A DNA stretch of 64,000 bases from an uncultured Verrucomicrobia subdivision 3 bacterium (GCA_903922735.1 CAIXUZ010000045.1:44412-108411); one strand, 5' to 3'; positions 38,533-49,165 are shown, counted from the first letter of the stretch. Notes: a model not told the origin generated them from the sequence alone. A program made the numbers and translations.

Positions 38533-39170
38533 ATGAACACACCTCGCACCAAAACGACCCCCAACGACCGACCTGGCCCCCTGCTGATCTACGAGATCGG
38601 CGGAAAACTGGTCGCCAAGCGATCTCGTCCCAACGTCGGAAGCGACTCACCAACAGATCCGGGGAATGTGCTGCGCTGCTTTGAGAATGACGTTGTGCCC
38701 CCAAAGTCCGCACCGCTAGCGAGGGGATTTACTACATCATCCGCACCCCAAAGGCATGGCAACTGTTCATCTACCCGTATGTCAACGGACAGCCGGAGAT
38801 TCATCATGTCGAGTTCTGGAAGGGGCAGGTCGCGCCCCATCTGGCTTATATCTGGGCGGAAGCCCATGCCAAGCCTGATCGCAAGCAGGCATTTGCCGCG
38901 CGGTTACGGGATCAGTTGCACGGACTTTACTACGCCTTTCCCCGTGGCCGGGTTGACAAGGGCAACGGCACGGTGTTCATGGTGCGTAACGGGAACAATT
39001 TGAATCGCAAAATGCCGTCAAAGGTTCAGATCGAGCGGGCGTTTGAGATTAAGGGCGTCTGTGAATGGGAATTTGATTCCCACGAACAGGTTATGGACGA
39101 AGATGCCTACGCCATCAGGGATATTCTCAAGCTAAAAGAATCTTGGAAATCGGTAGGGCCGCAGGAATAG
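38533..39170 (+). CDS. Hypothetical protein in two frames joined by an apparent -1 shift at CCCAAAG
   Basis: Frame 1 MNTPRTKTTPNDRPGPLLIYEIGGKLVAKR...VVPPK continues in the -1 frame as VRTASEGIYYIIRTPKAWQLFIYPYVNGQPEIHHVEFWKGQVAPHLAYIWAEAHAKPDRKQAFAARLRDQLHGLYYAFPRG.... Confidence 0.6.
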
Positions 39171-39215
39171 ATTTGCCCGCCCAAGCCACCAGCCAACCAA
39201 AACAGCATAAAAAAC

Positions 39216-40505
39216 ATGAAAGATCCCAATATAACCACAACAGCATTACTGAACTTTCTGCTTGAACAGGAAGTGCTCCCGCCCATCGGCTGGTTCAACT
39301 GCCTGCCCGGCATGTATTCTTGGGGACTGGTCGAATTAAACGATCCCGTTCGCAATGAACAATTCGATGATGAAGATTGGTATGAGCTTTACCGTCGTTT
39401 TGAGACCCCGTCACCCGAGTCTGACCAACAGCTCATTCCGCTCGTTGAAAAACACGCTTGGTTGATCGGCCGGCTGGGGTTGTCGCCCTTGGCCGAACGG
39501 ATTTGGCTAGGTCTGTCCCGCTCGGCCAGGGGAAACTATTTGGCGGGCATCAGCAACCACATTAGCGGGGATTCCGCCCCAGCCTTCACCGCTAAAGCCG
39601 CCGAAGCCGACTTTTCACCAGCAGCATTATGCGAGCTGGCGGTCAACCGGCTGGCTCAAGATCAGTGGCAGACCGTGATCGGTTTGCTGGACAACCCCAC
39701 GACGCTCACCGGGGAGATTCAACGGTTTGTCGCCTTTCGCAGCAAGGTTCTTAACCGGAAATATAAAGCCATTGACGCACTTTCTCATCGGGTAGTTGAT
39801 ATTTTGTTGGAGGCTGCGCTCCGGCTGGGAAAAACCAAGGCGGTGGGCGACCTGCTGAACCGAGGTGCCAATCCCAACATCGGCCTCTGGCAGATTTTTA
39901 GTTCCTGTAGCTACAGTTATTGCGCCCTTTCGTATGCGATAAAAAACGATCTCCTTCTCTGCGTTCCCTTGCTTTTGGATGCCGGCGCCACCCCGGACGG
40001 CAACAAATTTTCCGGTCAGGGCCAGCCATTGCTCTTTGCGTTGCACGGGGGCAATTGGTCCATTGCGGATTTGCTCCTGCAACGGGGCGCTCGATTTGAC
40101 GGCGGCAAACTTGATAACTTTGGAGTCTTTCACCCAAGTGATGAAACGGTCGAATGGGTCCGACAAATCGCCGGCCAGAAATTCCCGTTGGAACCTATTA
40201 TTACAAAACCCCAATGTGACACACCTTTCGATGGCATGTATGGAATGAGCCACACATACCTGACAGCGATGCTGGGCCGGGCAGACCGTCTCAATCACCT
40301 TAAAAAATATGTTTTGCTGGGTCTGGACGCCAGGCCGACCGCTGAAGAATTGGCCTACGGAATTGAGTTGGGGGACGTCAGTTGCCTCGAATACCTGCTC
40401 GATTTGGCCAAAGCGCCGGAACTGGTCAGAACACAGTTTATCCCCAAGGCTCAGAGTTTTGCCGATGAACGTGCAAAACTGGTCGCTGCGGCTGCCAATA
40501 AATGA
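39216..40505 (+). CDS. Ankyrin-repeat-like protein
   Basis: VGDLLNRGANPNIGLW..., LCVPLLLDAGATPDGN, IADLLLQRGARFDGG. Confidence 0.75.
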   Translation: MKDPNITTTALLNFLLEQEVLPPIGWFNCLPGMYSWGLVELNDPVRNEQFDDEDWYELYRRFETPSPESDQQLIPLVEKHAWLIGRLGLSPLAERIWLGLSRSARGNYLAGISNHISGDSAPAFTAKAAEADFSPAALCELAVNRLAQDQWQTVIGLLDNPTTLTGEIQRFVAFRSKVLNRKYKAIDALSHRVVDILLEAALRLGKTKAVGDLLNRGANPNIGLWQIFSSCSYSYCALSYAIKNDLLLCVPLLLDAGATPDGNKFSGQGQPLLFALHGGNWSIADLLLQRGARFDGGKLDNFGVFHPSDETVEWVRQIAGQKFPLEPIITKPQCDTPFDGMYGMSHTYLTAMLGRADRLNHLKKYVLLGLDARPTAEELAYGIELGDVSCLEYLLDLAKAPELVRTQFIPKAQSFADERAKLVAAAANK

Positions 40506-40769
40506 CATTCCACCGCCATGAAAACCAACCCACATAACGACCCGACAACCGGTGTCCCATTCGTCCGTGCTTCGATCCATCAGATTGAGTGCAGCGCTGT
40601 AAAAATAATGTCACCTCCCACAACAAGGGTCGCATGAATCACCGATCGAACTTGTCAGGTTGGCGGGTGGAAATGCATGAAGGATTCGCAGGCAATTTAG
40701 CGTGAAGGAGCGGTTTAGGGCTGGCAGGTCTAGCACGAGTTTTGGAACGGGGGGCAATACGCCTTAATG

Positions 40770-41999
40770 CTATGTCATCAGCCGATAGACTTGTGCGTGG
40801 CGGTGATACTGCCGCTCACCACCTTTTTTAAGCTGCCCGTCATCACAAAGTTTGAGGATAGCGCGGGCAGCAGTGCGGTAGCTTGCGCCCGCAACCAGGC
40901 CTGCGTCCCGCGCCCCGATAAAAAAATTATTGTCCCGTGCTTCGGCGCAATGGTGCCGGACGGCGAATAAAATCTTTTCTGACAGGGTGGCGAAGTGCGG
41001 AAAATCTTTGTGTTTTGTCCAGCGGATCCATTTTTCAGCGGCAGGCTTGAACCACGGTTTGCGCTGCGCTCCTTCTATGCTCTGACGCAACTCCCGCTTG
41101 TATTCATCGAGCGAACGACGAAGGCGGACACCTTGTTTTTCGTGTTCGTGCCACCACGCATAAACCGCCGAATCAATTTGACGGTCGGTTATCTTCTCTT
41201 TGATGCGTTCGGCGTGTAATGCGATAGCCAAGCCCAAGCCTAAAATGTTTTTGTGGGTTTTTGCCGTGTCGCCTGACATTGGCGCAATGTTGGCGTAATG
41301 CCGTCCAAACCAATTCCAGCAGGTTAAAGCCAGTTGCCCAGCATAGACCGATGGCACACAGCGAGTAATCCCCCCTATACCGCTGTGTGACACAGGCAGA
41401 ATTATCGGCAGAACATCGGCAGATGAATTCACCCACAAGCCACGGTCGAAGCTGATGAAACTGGCGCGGGAAACATCCTTGCCAGATTCGTCAGCCTCGC
41501 AGCCGTAGGTGCTACGAACGTGTTCAGCCACTTGCACAAAGGCAAGACTGTGATTTTCTGGAGAACAGGGAGGTATTCTGAATAAAAGCCGGACACCTTC
41601 GCCACGGGTGGAACGAAATGCGGCAATGCAAAAGCTGTCGGCCACGGCGCTTTGAATTGTGGTAACGGCTTTAGCTTCACCCAAATCATCCAGATCAACG
41701 CCGATTTGTCCGGAGTGTTCCCGCAGGCTTTCATTTCGACGGTAGGAAAACACACCAGCAAATGTCGTAAACGGCAGCAACTTCTTGGCGGTTCTTTGTT
41801 CAGGGCTTTCGTGCGGTAGCGATCGCACACGCAGAACAGTGTCCTGCCATGAGCCAGTGGCAATGCCGCGCAATATGTCCCCGGTTGTGCGGACTTCTAG
41901 TTCGCCGGGTTTGGTCACGTCCAAGCCGAACGAAATGCGGGCAGGTATGTCGGATGCGGTCAACATACCATTTTGGATAAACGGCGCTCTGGCGGGCAA
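40770..41999 (-). CDS. VirE-N/BT4734-like primase-related protein
   Basis: LLPFTTFAGVFSYRRNESLREHSGQIGVDLDDLGEAK..., FRSTRGEGVRLLFRI, DVSRASFISFDRGLWVN. A start at 41966 is also possible. Confidence 0.75.
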   Translation of the reverse strand: MPARAPFIQNGMLTASDIPARISFGLDVTKPGELEVRTTGDILRGIATGSWQDTVLRVRSLPHESPEQRTAKKLLPFTTFAGVFSYRRNESLREHSGQIGVDLDDLGEAKAVTTIQSAVADSFCIAAFRSTRGEGVRLLFRIPPCSPENHSLAFVQVAEHVRSTYGCEADESGKDVSRASFISFDRGLWVNSSADVLPIILPVSHSGIGGITRCVPSVYAGQLALTCWNWFGRHYANIAPMSGDTAKTHKNILGLGLAIALHAERIKEKITDRQIDSAVYAWWHEHEKQGVRLRRSLDEYKRELRQSIEGAQRKPWFKPAAEKWIRWTKHKDFPHFATLSEKILFAVRHHCAEARDNNFFIGARDAGLVAGASYRTAARAILKLCDDGQLKKGGERQYHRHAQVYRLMT

Positions 42000-42256
42000 A
42001 CAGCGACTGTTTTCCGCTCATTAGTCGCTGTTTCGGCGAACTGGTAGCGGTCAATCAAGCTCCGCGCCCATTTCAAGCCATGCTGGAACTCAAAAGTGCG
42101 GAGATACCCGCCCGAAACACCCCGCGCCACAAGCTTGGAGTCGCTCCGTTGTGAAAGCTTGTTGGCGAACTTCGGCGATCGGGATTGAACCCAGGTCACG
42201 CCGGTGGCAACCATCCACGCGGACAATGCGCGATTGCCAATGGTTTCGCTTTTCAT
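41960..42256 (-). CDS. Hypothetical protein
   Basis: Likely start MKSETIGNRALSAWM; overlaps the upstream ORF stop (42253-42256). Confidence 0.5.
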   Translation of the reverse strand: MKSETIGNRALSAWMVATGVTWVQSRSPKFANKLSQRSDSKLVARGVSGGYLRTFEFQHGLKWARSLIDRYQFAETATNERKTVAVCPPERRLSKMVC

Positions 42257-42498
42257 TGAATCGCCTTTCGCCCAGCAGCTTTGGCGTCGAGGTGCAGCTT
42301 CACAAGATGAGGATCGAAGAAAACTCTTCTGCCGATTTTGCAAAAAGGCAGCGTACGGTTACGCTGCTGATCTCTTACCCAGCGGAGACTGGGACGACTG
42401 GCTTCATCGAAAAGAAGTTCGAGAAGTTTGTTGGCATCAACGTAGCGTGTCGCTAGCTGACCTTGTTGTTCTTTCTGCGATGCAGGTGCATTTATCAT
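42253..42498 (-). CDS. Excisionase/HTH-like small protein
   Basis: YVDANKLLELLFDEASRPSLRWVRDQQRNRTLPFCKIGRRVFFDPHLVKLHLD resembles AlpA/helix-turn-helix_17 proteins. Confidence 0.6.
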   Translation of the reverse strand: MINAPASQKEQQGQLATRYVDANKLLELLFDEASRPSLRWVRDQQRNRTLPFCKIGRRVFFDPHLVKLHLDAKAAGRKAIQ

Positions 42499-42547
42499 GG
42501 CGCAGAAAATGCACCATGAAATCGAAATTATTTAAGACACTGAATGA

Positions 42548-43090
42548 TTATTTTTGCTCTATTTTTCTTGATTCAGCTAATGCGATTTTTAGCCCCTTAC
42601 ATTTTCTACGCAATGCTGAAAATCCGCTAGGAGAAGCATCATCAAATTCATTTTGCGTCATTATTCCTCTTCTCAGCAGATACTCCGCAATTTTAATTAA
42701 CTTCATTTTTTCCCCACCGCAAAGAATCTTTATTTCAAGTAAAGCCTCTCGTTGCTTGTCATAGGGATCAGGTTCTGGGCGCTTTACATCTTTGAAGAAC
42801 TGAACAGCTTCCGCAAATTCCTGAATCTTTTTAGAGTCGAACGCGTCAATCGCAAAAAGAAATTTTGCGGCGATTTTTTCTTTACTGGCTGCATAGCCGC
42901 CCTCATATCTTTTGGGGTATTCTTCTCTTAGCCCAGCCCTACAGGCGTAATAAAAATTTAATTCATCTTCTAAAGAAGTTAGCGGACGCCCCCAAAATGC
43001 AATCTCGTGAGCCTTGTATGGGACATCTTCACTTTGAGCGGCTTTTATAATCTCTTTCGCCTTCGTGTTGCGAGGTTTGCGTTTTTTCAT
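42548..43090 (-). CDS. Hypothetical protein
   Basis: Likely start MKKRKPRNTKAKEIIKAAQ; overlaps the integrase stop. Confidence 0.55.
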   Translation of the reverse strand: MKKRKPRNTKAKEIIKAAQSEDVPYKAHEIAFWGRPLTSLEDELNFYYACRAGLREEYPKRYEGGYAASKEKIAAKFLFAIDAFDSKKIQEFAEAVQFFKDVKRPEPDPYDKQREALLEIKILCGGEKMKLIKIAEYLLRRGIMTQNEFDDASPSGFSALRRKCKGLKIALAESRKIEQK

Positions 43091-44391
43091 TTTCCACCCT
43101 TCATCTGCGGCATAATCCCAAACCACTCCGCCGCCGCTTTTGGGCGAATCCGCGCATCGTAGTTTGATCGGATGACCTGCGGACCGTTTCCGGCCTCGTA
43201 AGCAACTCGCGCCTCGTCGCCACACTCGGCGAGCCGTGCGGAAATGTAGGTGTGCCGGAGCGCGTTTCGCTTCCATTCGAGCTGTTTAATTTTCTGCGCT
43301 TTATTGACTGTATTGTCGGCAGTCAGCAAAAGCTGCTTGGTGGTATTTTTTACGGTGACAACCTTGCCGCTTTTCTTTTCCAGTGGTTTCAAAAACGCCT
43401 TCAAATTTTCCTTCATCGGCACGGCTCGACGAGTTCCTGTTTTTGAGTTGGCCGCTTTGACCGTGATAAATCCTTCCTCCAAGTCTATGTCCTGCCAGTC
43501 GAGCCGCCTAATTTCTTCATGCCGGAGTCCGGCAAATCCGCCAATAACAATCAGCGGCAAGATTTTTTTGTCCGCAGCTTCAATCAGTCGGAGCATTTCA
43601 TCGGCAGCCAAAATCTCAATTGTGCCGGTTTTGCGCTTCGAATATTCGCGAACACCTTCGAGCCAATCCGTGCCCTTTGGAAGATAACCGTGCAGGATGA
43701 GCCACCGGTTGAAAAATCCGATTGTGTCCCGGTGGTTCGCCTTCGTGCGTTCGCTGTGAACCATTGCGCCAAGATAGTCGGCAATCATCTTTGGCGTGAT
43801 CGTGTGAACTTCCAGATTATGCGCGATTGCGAATGGGTCGAGGTGCGCTTTGAATTGCTTCATACGGTCATTTTTTTTGCCGTCCGCCTTTTCAAGCTTC
43901 TTCAAATCCTCGGCAGCTTTGGAAATGGTAATTTTTGGAAGTTCGACGGCGTGACGCTTCAACCAGTCGCGGCAAACTTCCTGCGGTGTGGCGCGCCCCC
44001 CAAGCAGCCGGAGACAATCGGCGGCAATGCTGACGGCTTCGTCTATCTCTAAATCTATCTTTGTCTCCCCATCGCCGCCTTCGAGGTGAGCGCGGGAGCG
44101 GGTGTAGGCGTAAGCGTCGGCGGCTTTTAGTTTGAGAATTTCGCCTTGCCCTTCGGAAATTTTATCAATGGCGTAATTGGCTTCGGCCTTTGCTTTGGCA
44201 AGGGTCGAACGCCAAACCAGCTTGCGCTTGCCGTTGGCGCGGTAGTCTAAAACGTAGCGTGTGACGCCGTTTTTGATTGTGGGACGGATGCGAACAGAAA
44301 CGCCTTCGCGCTTCATCTCAACTACGTTAGAAGTTTCGTCGGCTTCCGCTTCCGGCTTCGCCTTCGGTTCGTTTGATGTTTCAGCTTGCAT
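43087..44391 (-). CDS. Tyrosine recombinase/integrase
   Basis: GFAGLRHEEIRRLDWQDIDLEEGFITV; WKRNALRHTYISARLAECGDEARVAYEAGN; adjacent to a tRNA 3' end. Confidence 0.9.
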   Translation of the reverse strand: MQAETSNEPKAKPEAEADETSNVVEMKREGVSVRIRPTIKNGVTRYVLDYRANGKRKLVWRSTLAKAKAEANYAIDKISEGQGEILKLKAADAYAYTRSRAHLEGGDGETKIDLEIDEAVSIAADCLRLLGGRATPQEVCRDWLKRHAVELPKITISKAAEDLKKLEKADGKKNDRMKQFKAHLDPFAIAHNLEVHTITPKMIADYLGAMVHSERTKANHRDTIGFFNRWLILHGYLPKGTDWLEGVREYSKRKTGTIEILAADEMLRLIEAADKKILPLIVIGGFAGLRHEEIRRLDWQDIDLEEGFITVKAANSKTGTRRAVPMKENLKAFLKPLEKKSGKVVTVKNTTKQLLLTADNTVNKAQKIKQLEWKRNALRHTYISARLAECGDEARVAYEAGNGPQVIRSNYDARIRPKAAAEWFGIMPQMKGGK

Positions 44392-44451
44392 CTATTCGCA
44401 TGATAGACAACGGATAGATTTAAGTCAATGTATCAATTATATTGAGATAAA

Positions 44452-44529
44452 TGGTCGGGGCGGGGAGATTTGAACTCCCGACCTCTTGCACCCCAAGCAA
44501 GCGCGCTAGCCGGGCTACGCTACGCCCCG
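44452..44529 (-). tRNA. tRNA-Pro (anticodon GGG), CCA encoded
   Basis: CGGGGCG/CGCCCCG acceptor, CTTGC-TTGGGGT-GCAAG anticodon arm, TCGGGAGTTCAAATCTCCCC T-arm, 3' ACCA. Confidence 0.93.
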
Positions 44530-44746
44530 AACCATAAATTAATCTGGCCGCCGGTTTTCCGCATCGCAGCGTAAGATCAGATTTCCCAAGCTGAAACAGG
44601 AACCGTAAACCATTAACAACCAACTGAATTAAGATTGCGCGGGGCAAAACGCCATACACGAACCTGATTTGCAACAAGCTGTTACAAAAAGATTCTGCCC
44701 GATTCAGAATGAAGGGCAAGCTCATTCGCCAATTCGACGATTACTT

Positions 44747-45538
44747 TTACGGGGTATGGATGTAATTTATACTTGTCCGGTTGGATGCGCTGATACACCA
44801 GATGTTAGCCGGATAAAAAGCCCCGGGGCTTTTGATATAACGGGCGCTGCCATCGGCAAAGGCATAATTTGAGCCACCCGAACCGGTACCGGTTGAGTTG
44901 TTTCCCCCGTTTCCGCCATGACGACTTTGCTCAGCCACCGGAGTAACATCATTGCCCACACCCTCAAGTAAATCCATGTAGTAATCAGCGGCCGTGGTGT
45001 ATTTTTCACCAAGCACCACGGTATCGGAGCTATAAACAATGACGTTTTCCTTCAATCCGCTTGGATAAAATCCGGCCATGTATTTACTGGTAAAATCAGG
45101 CTCACCGAGCAAATCATAGAAGTAGTCGTTCCAGCCGTTAATCAGATAACTCCGGGGTGCGCCGCCAGCCACATTGTTTGTATCGCTTCCTGTTTTCGGA
45201 GTTTGGCCACCTGCTCCGTCGGTTGGGCAGAGAAGCGTTTTCACATTCCGACCATAGCTTTCATAGAATTTGGATGGCCAGCAATTTGTTCTGGAGCGCT
45301 CCGGAAAGTAGCCCCGGTTGTCATCCACATACATGCGCGAGGCGAGCCCGAGCTGCCGCAAATTGTTTAAACAAGCAATGCGCCGGCCAGCTTCTTTCGC
45401 CCGGCCCAAGGCCGGCAACAGCATCGCCGCCAAAATGGCAATGATGGCGATGACCACGAGCAGCTCAATCAGGGTGAAAGCAGTTGAGGAGCGGCTGCTG
45501 GCGGATCTGCCGAATGCTATTTTTTTGAATATTTTCAT
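44747..45538 (-). CDS. Type II secretion-like prepilin, DUF1559 (H-X9-DG)
   Basis: [55 protein letters not shown]...[11 protein letters not shown]. Confidence 0.9.
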   Translation of the reverse strand: MKIFKKIAFGRSASSRSSTAFTLIELLVVIAIIAILAAMLLPALGRAKEAGRRIACLNNLRQLGLASRMYVDDNRGYFPERSRTNCWPSKFYESYGRNVKTLLCPTDGAGGQTPKTGSDTNNVAGGAPRSYLINGWNDYFYDLLGEPDFTSKYMAGFYPSGLKENVIVYSSDTVVLGEKYTTAADYYMDLLEGVGNDVTPVAEQSRHGGNGGNNSTGTGSGGSNYAFADGSARYIKSPGAFYPANIWCISASNRTSINYIHTP

Positions 45539-45609
45539 AACCAACGATGCTGATACTGCGTCTGACATATCATTCGACGTTCGGCACCGGCCCGGCGTTA
45601 CACAATTTT

Positions 45610-46044
45610 ATGACTAAAAAAAACGCCATTCTACTCGCAGTCGCAGTGCTTTTGCTGTCGATCTATGTGATTTATTTCACGGATTGGTTCAAGCCCAAAA
45701 CCGTTCAGATTTTCCATGTAATAAGGACTCCACATGTCCGCAGGGCAAAAGCCAAAGTGGAACCGATGCTGATTTTCGGGATCAATCAAAAACTTAAATT
45801 GACCGAAATCAAAGTCGTCCCCGCTGACGAATTCAAAACAAATCAATTTGCCCTTCCGCTTTGGCACCTTGTTTCAGATTCAAACTCGGTCGCAGTGAAC
45901 TCCATTGTTTACGGTCAACCCATCCGTGGTTTAAGGCCAGCCATCAAGGGGGCGGCGCCTATAGCCCTCGAGACCAATGTTACCTATCGTCTCTTCGTTA
46001 CGGCGGATGTTGTCAAGGGCGAGCACGATTTTGTCTTGAAATAA
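45610..46044 (+). CDS. Hypothetical membrane-anchored protein
   Basis: MTKKNAILLAVAVLLLSIYVIYFTDWFKPKTVQIFHVIRTP. Confidence 0.7.
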   Translation: MTKKNAILLAVAVLLLSIYVIYFTDWFKPKTVQIFHVIRTPHVRRAKAKVEPMLIFGINQKLKLTEIKVVPADEFKTNQFALPLWHLVSDSNSVAVNSIVYGQPIRGLRPAIKGAAPIALETNVTYRLFVTADVVKGEHDFVLK

Positions 46045-46391
46045 CTTTGCCGGAAACCCACGGCACCAATCCAGCAGCAATGGCGCTGGCTTTCATTTGT
46101 TCGGAGGTTTTGCAATCTGGAAGGTGAGTGGTTACGAGCGAATTTCTTCAAACACCACGCATGGCCCATTTTCCCATTGGCGTGCGCACCGTTTTCGCAA
46201 GTCGAATTCGGGTTGGAAAACCAGCCAAGGTGCCTGACTCCCGCGATAAAAAGTTATCGTTACACTTTTCCAAACCAGGCTGAGGGGCAATTGTTGTAAG
46301 TGGTTGATAGAGCATCCGAAATCGGTCTGTTTCCGGTCCAAAAACCGGTCTTTTTTCCGTCGGCCTTTCCGGATACTGGAGGCCAGGTGTC

Positions 46392-46423
46392 ACTTTTTGT
46401 CCCTTTTTGTCCCTTTTTGTCAC
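46392..46423. repeat. Short tandem repeat ctttttgtcc x3
   Basis: ctttttgtccctttttgtccctttttgtc read directly. Confidence 0.7.
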
Positions 46424-47190
46424 CCTGTTTTGAAAACGGGGTTTTTTGCACAAAGGTGACAAAGGCAAAACGGAAATCATTTTTAACCACGAATTACCCG
46501 AAATATGACATCATTTCAAAGAGCTGAAGAGTGATTCCATCCGAGACCGGGCAGTCCCGAGAGCACCATACCGCACTAAACCTCATCAAACCGCACCGGA
46601 AAATGAATTATTTAAGGTTGCCAGGTTGCCAGGTGAATGGGGCAAGCACCACCCGGGCAACCCAGAACGGGCGGCAGGACAAAATCGAGATGTCAAAGAA
46701 CGGTCACGCACGCCGCTTGGAAAACCGCACCCGCCATCGGCAAGGCAGTGTCAGCGACACCATCTTCCGGCGGCAGGCCCAGGCCGAGGCCCGCTGAAAT
46801 AGTTGTATTTATTACACATTGATACAGCATAGTCCAGTGAAATTATCACAAATCTGAGATCCGCTACAGAAGGTAATAGGGATTGAAATTCGGAAGATTG
46901 AGGATGGAGGATGGCGCGGGTGCGGGCGGAAAACTTCCATTTCCGGTTTTAAAAATCTTTTGCGTTTTCATGGCGACTAACCTTAGCACGGGTTTTAGAA
47001 GAAATTTGCAAGCCGGCGAACGACTTGGGAACAGGCACGAATAGAGACCCCTTGATCACGAACCGGAGCGAAAAAATAGTGGAAAATAATATTTGACGGG
47101 TTTTGGGGAAAGCGGAGGGCTGTGGGGAATTATAAATCCCGTCCAGCTTTGAGAAACTATGGATTGGTCACACCTTGGCCGGTGGAAGGA

Positions 47191-47248
47191 AACCGTTAAA
47201 ACGGTTGATTGGCCGATCCGGCCACCGCCACCGGGCTGAAGCCCGGTG
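47191..47248. repeat. Two adjacent REP-like palindromes
   Basis: AACCGTTAAAACGGTT and CACCGGGC-TGAA-GCCCGGTG. Confidence 0.65.
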
Positions 47249-47433
47249 CTAATGAAAATATGTCACCCTATTGCGCAAGTACTAATAGATCGGTTTAGGA
47301 AATACTGTAGCCGCTGGAAAGCGCCGGAGGTTGCCGGCTGACGGAGCGCATTTTGGACGGCGGCGGGAACCAGGGTGCCAGCGGCCAAATGCTTCACACT
47401 ATTCGTCATCTGGCCCAGCGGGTCAAAAAATGT

Positions 47434-48900
47434 CTATTTCGCGGGCAGGCCGTAACGGAAGCCGGAAGTCTTGCCACGTTGAACCACATATTCCAAGGCG
47501 TTCTTATCCGTCACGAGTTCGCTAGCGACCCGCAAATTTTCAAAGGTGACATTCTGGATTGAGCCCGGCTCAGTGCCGTTGCCGTCAAACACGCTGGGTT
47601 GAAGCGGCTTCTGAGCAACGGTGATGTTCTTGAAAACCATCCCCGCCACACCGCCCCGGCCTTCACGATAGCTCGCGTGACCGGGATCTTCCGCGGCGAG
47701 TTTGATGCGCACGCCGAAAAGCTGATAGGGCTGGCTTTCATGGCGAACATTTTCAACGACGATATTTTTGTAAACAGCAAGCTTATGAATATCCATGAGC
47801 GCGACGATGTTGCCGTTTAACCAGTCCTTTTTGGTCCCGGTCCGGCCGAGGTCATTGCCAATGATGTCGAGTCCATCCGCAAGCTCCCCATCCACGCTCT
47901 TCGTGACATTCCAACCCATCTGGAGGGCACTGCCGGCCGATTGCAACCAGACGACATTATCAATGGCCTGCATACCGGAGACGTGGAAATGAATGGTGTC
48001 GTCATTGACTTTGAAGAAGCAATTTTTCACCAGACTATTGGGGCCACCGCCAATCCCGTCGGAACACCGGGTCCAGGCGAGCATTTTGACGTTCTCAGCC
48101 ACAAGCTTACCACCGGAGAAACAACCGGGACCGGGGGCGTCGGTCACAACAATTCCTTCGAGATTGAGATCGCGCGCCGAAATCATGAATTGGGAAAACG
48201 TGCCCCGATTTTCCGTGACGCCGATACCGGAGAGGATGCCCCGACCACGAATGGCCACACCGGGACCACCTTTCGAGCTGAAAGCATTTAGCCGCCCCTT
48301 CACATAGGCCCCGCCGGCGAGATAGACCGTCTGACCGCCAGTCACAACGCGGGGATTAGTCCCCAGATCGGTCACGCCGGGACCAAAATAGATCACGTTG
48401 GGCGTCGTTGGAGTCGGGACATTGACTTCAGGTGGATTAGCGAAGATGAACAGCGGCTGGCGCGACTGGCTGTCCAATTCGACAAAGAGGCTGGTTGGTT
48501 TTGTGAGGGTGAAGGAAACGGTGTTGCCAACGATGGCGGCCTGGATTTGTTTGGCGAGCGGACGCACGGTGGCATTCTTGATGGCCGCCCCATTCCGCAA
48601 CTTGATTTGCACGGTCACAGCGCCACTGAAGGAGAATGACGTCCAATGGTTAGCGTCGGTGGTAAAGACCGTTGGCTTGCCATGTGAACCACCCATCTCG
48701 CGAACGCTATTATAGACGTAAGACGGCCTGGACTCACCAGCCAGGGAGACGGTCACATCATAAAGGTCGGAGCGATATTGGTTATCCGGCAGCGCCGGAT
48801 ACACACTCAGCTCACCGGCAAGCAATCGTTCCGCACCGGCAAAACACAGGAAAGCGAGAAGACACATTGCAAGGAAAGTCGAGAGGCCAAGGCATTTCAT
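47434..48900 (-). CDS. Secreted glycoside hydrolase family 28-like (right-handed beta-helix) protein
   Basis: Signal peptide; VYLAGGAYVKGRL, GVAIRGRGILSG, NVKMLAWTRCSDGIGGGPNSLVKNCFFKVNDDTIHFH. Confidence 0.75.
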   Translation of the reverse strand: MKCLGLSTFLAMCLLAFLCFAGAERLLAGELSVYPALPDNQYRSDLYDVTVSLAGESRPSYVYNSVREMGGSHGKPTVFTTDANHWTSFSFSGAVTVQIKLRNGAAIKNATVRPLAKQIQAAIVGNTVSFTLTKPTSLFVELDSQSRQPLFIFANPPEVNVPTPTTPNVIYFGPGVTDLGTNPRVVTGGQTVYLAGGAYVKGRLNAFSSKGGPGVAIRGRGILSGIGVTENRGTFSQFMISARDLNLEGIVVTDAPGPGCFSGGKLVAENVKMLAWTRCSDGIGGGPNSLVKNCFFKVNDDTIHFHVSGMQAIDNVVWLQSAGSALQMGWNVTKSVDGELADGLDIIGNDLGRTGTKKDWLNGNIVALMDIHKLAVYKNIVVENVRHESQPYQLFGVRIKLAAEDPGHASYREGRGGVAGMVFKNITVAQKPLQPSVFDGNGTEPGSIQNVTFENLRVASELVTDKNALEYVVQRGKTSGFRYGLPAK

Positions 48901-49165
48901 AGAATTATAGATTTATAACGCTTTGGCTTGCATGGCAGCAACTCAGTTATTTAATGACGCTTTTATCAAAGTGCCCGTTCCAAAGCTTCGCATGAGCCTG
49001 CTCCATCGCGACGGCGCAGGGTGGCAAAAGTTGCGCTGTGACCTTGGCCGTCACCGGGCGGAGTGTCAGGCGACGGAATCGTTCGTGAACTGGAAAATGC
49101 CACGCCTCAAAGTGACCGCTGCGCAGTCAGGTTCAGACGCCGCGCGACTTGACCCGCCGCCCATT

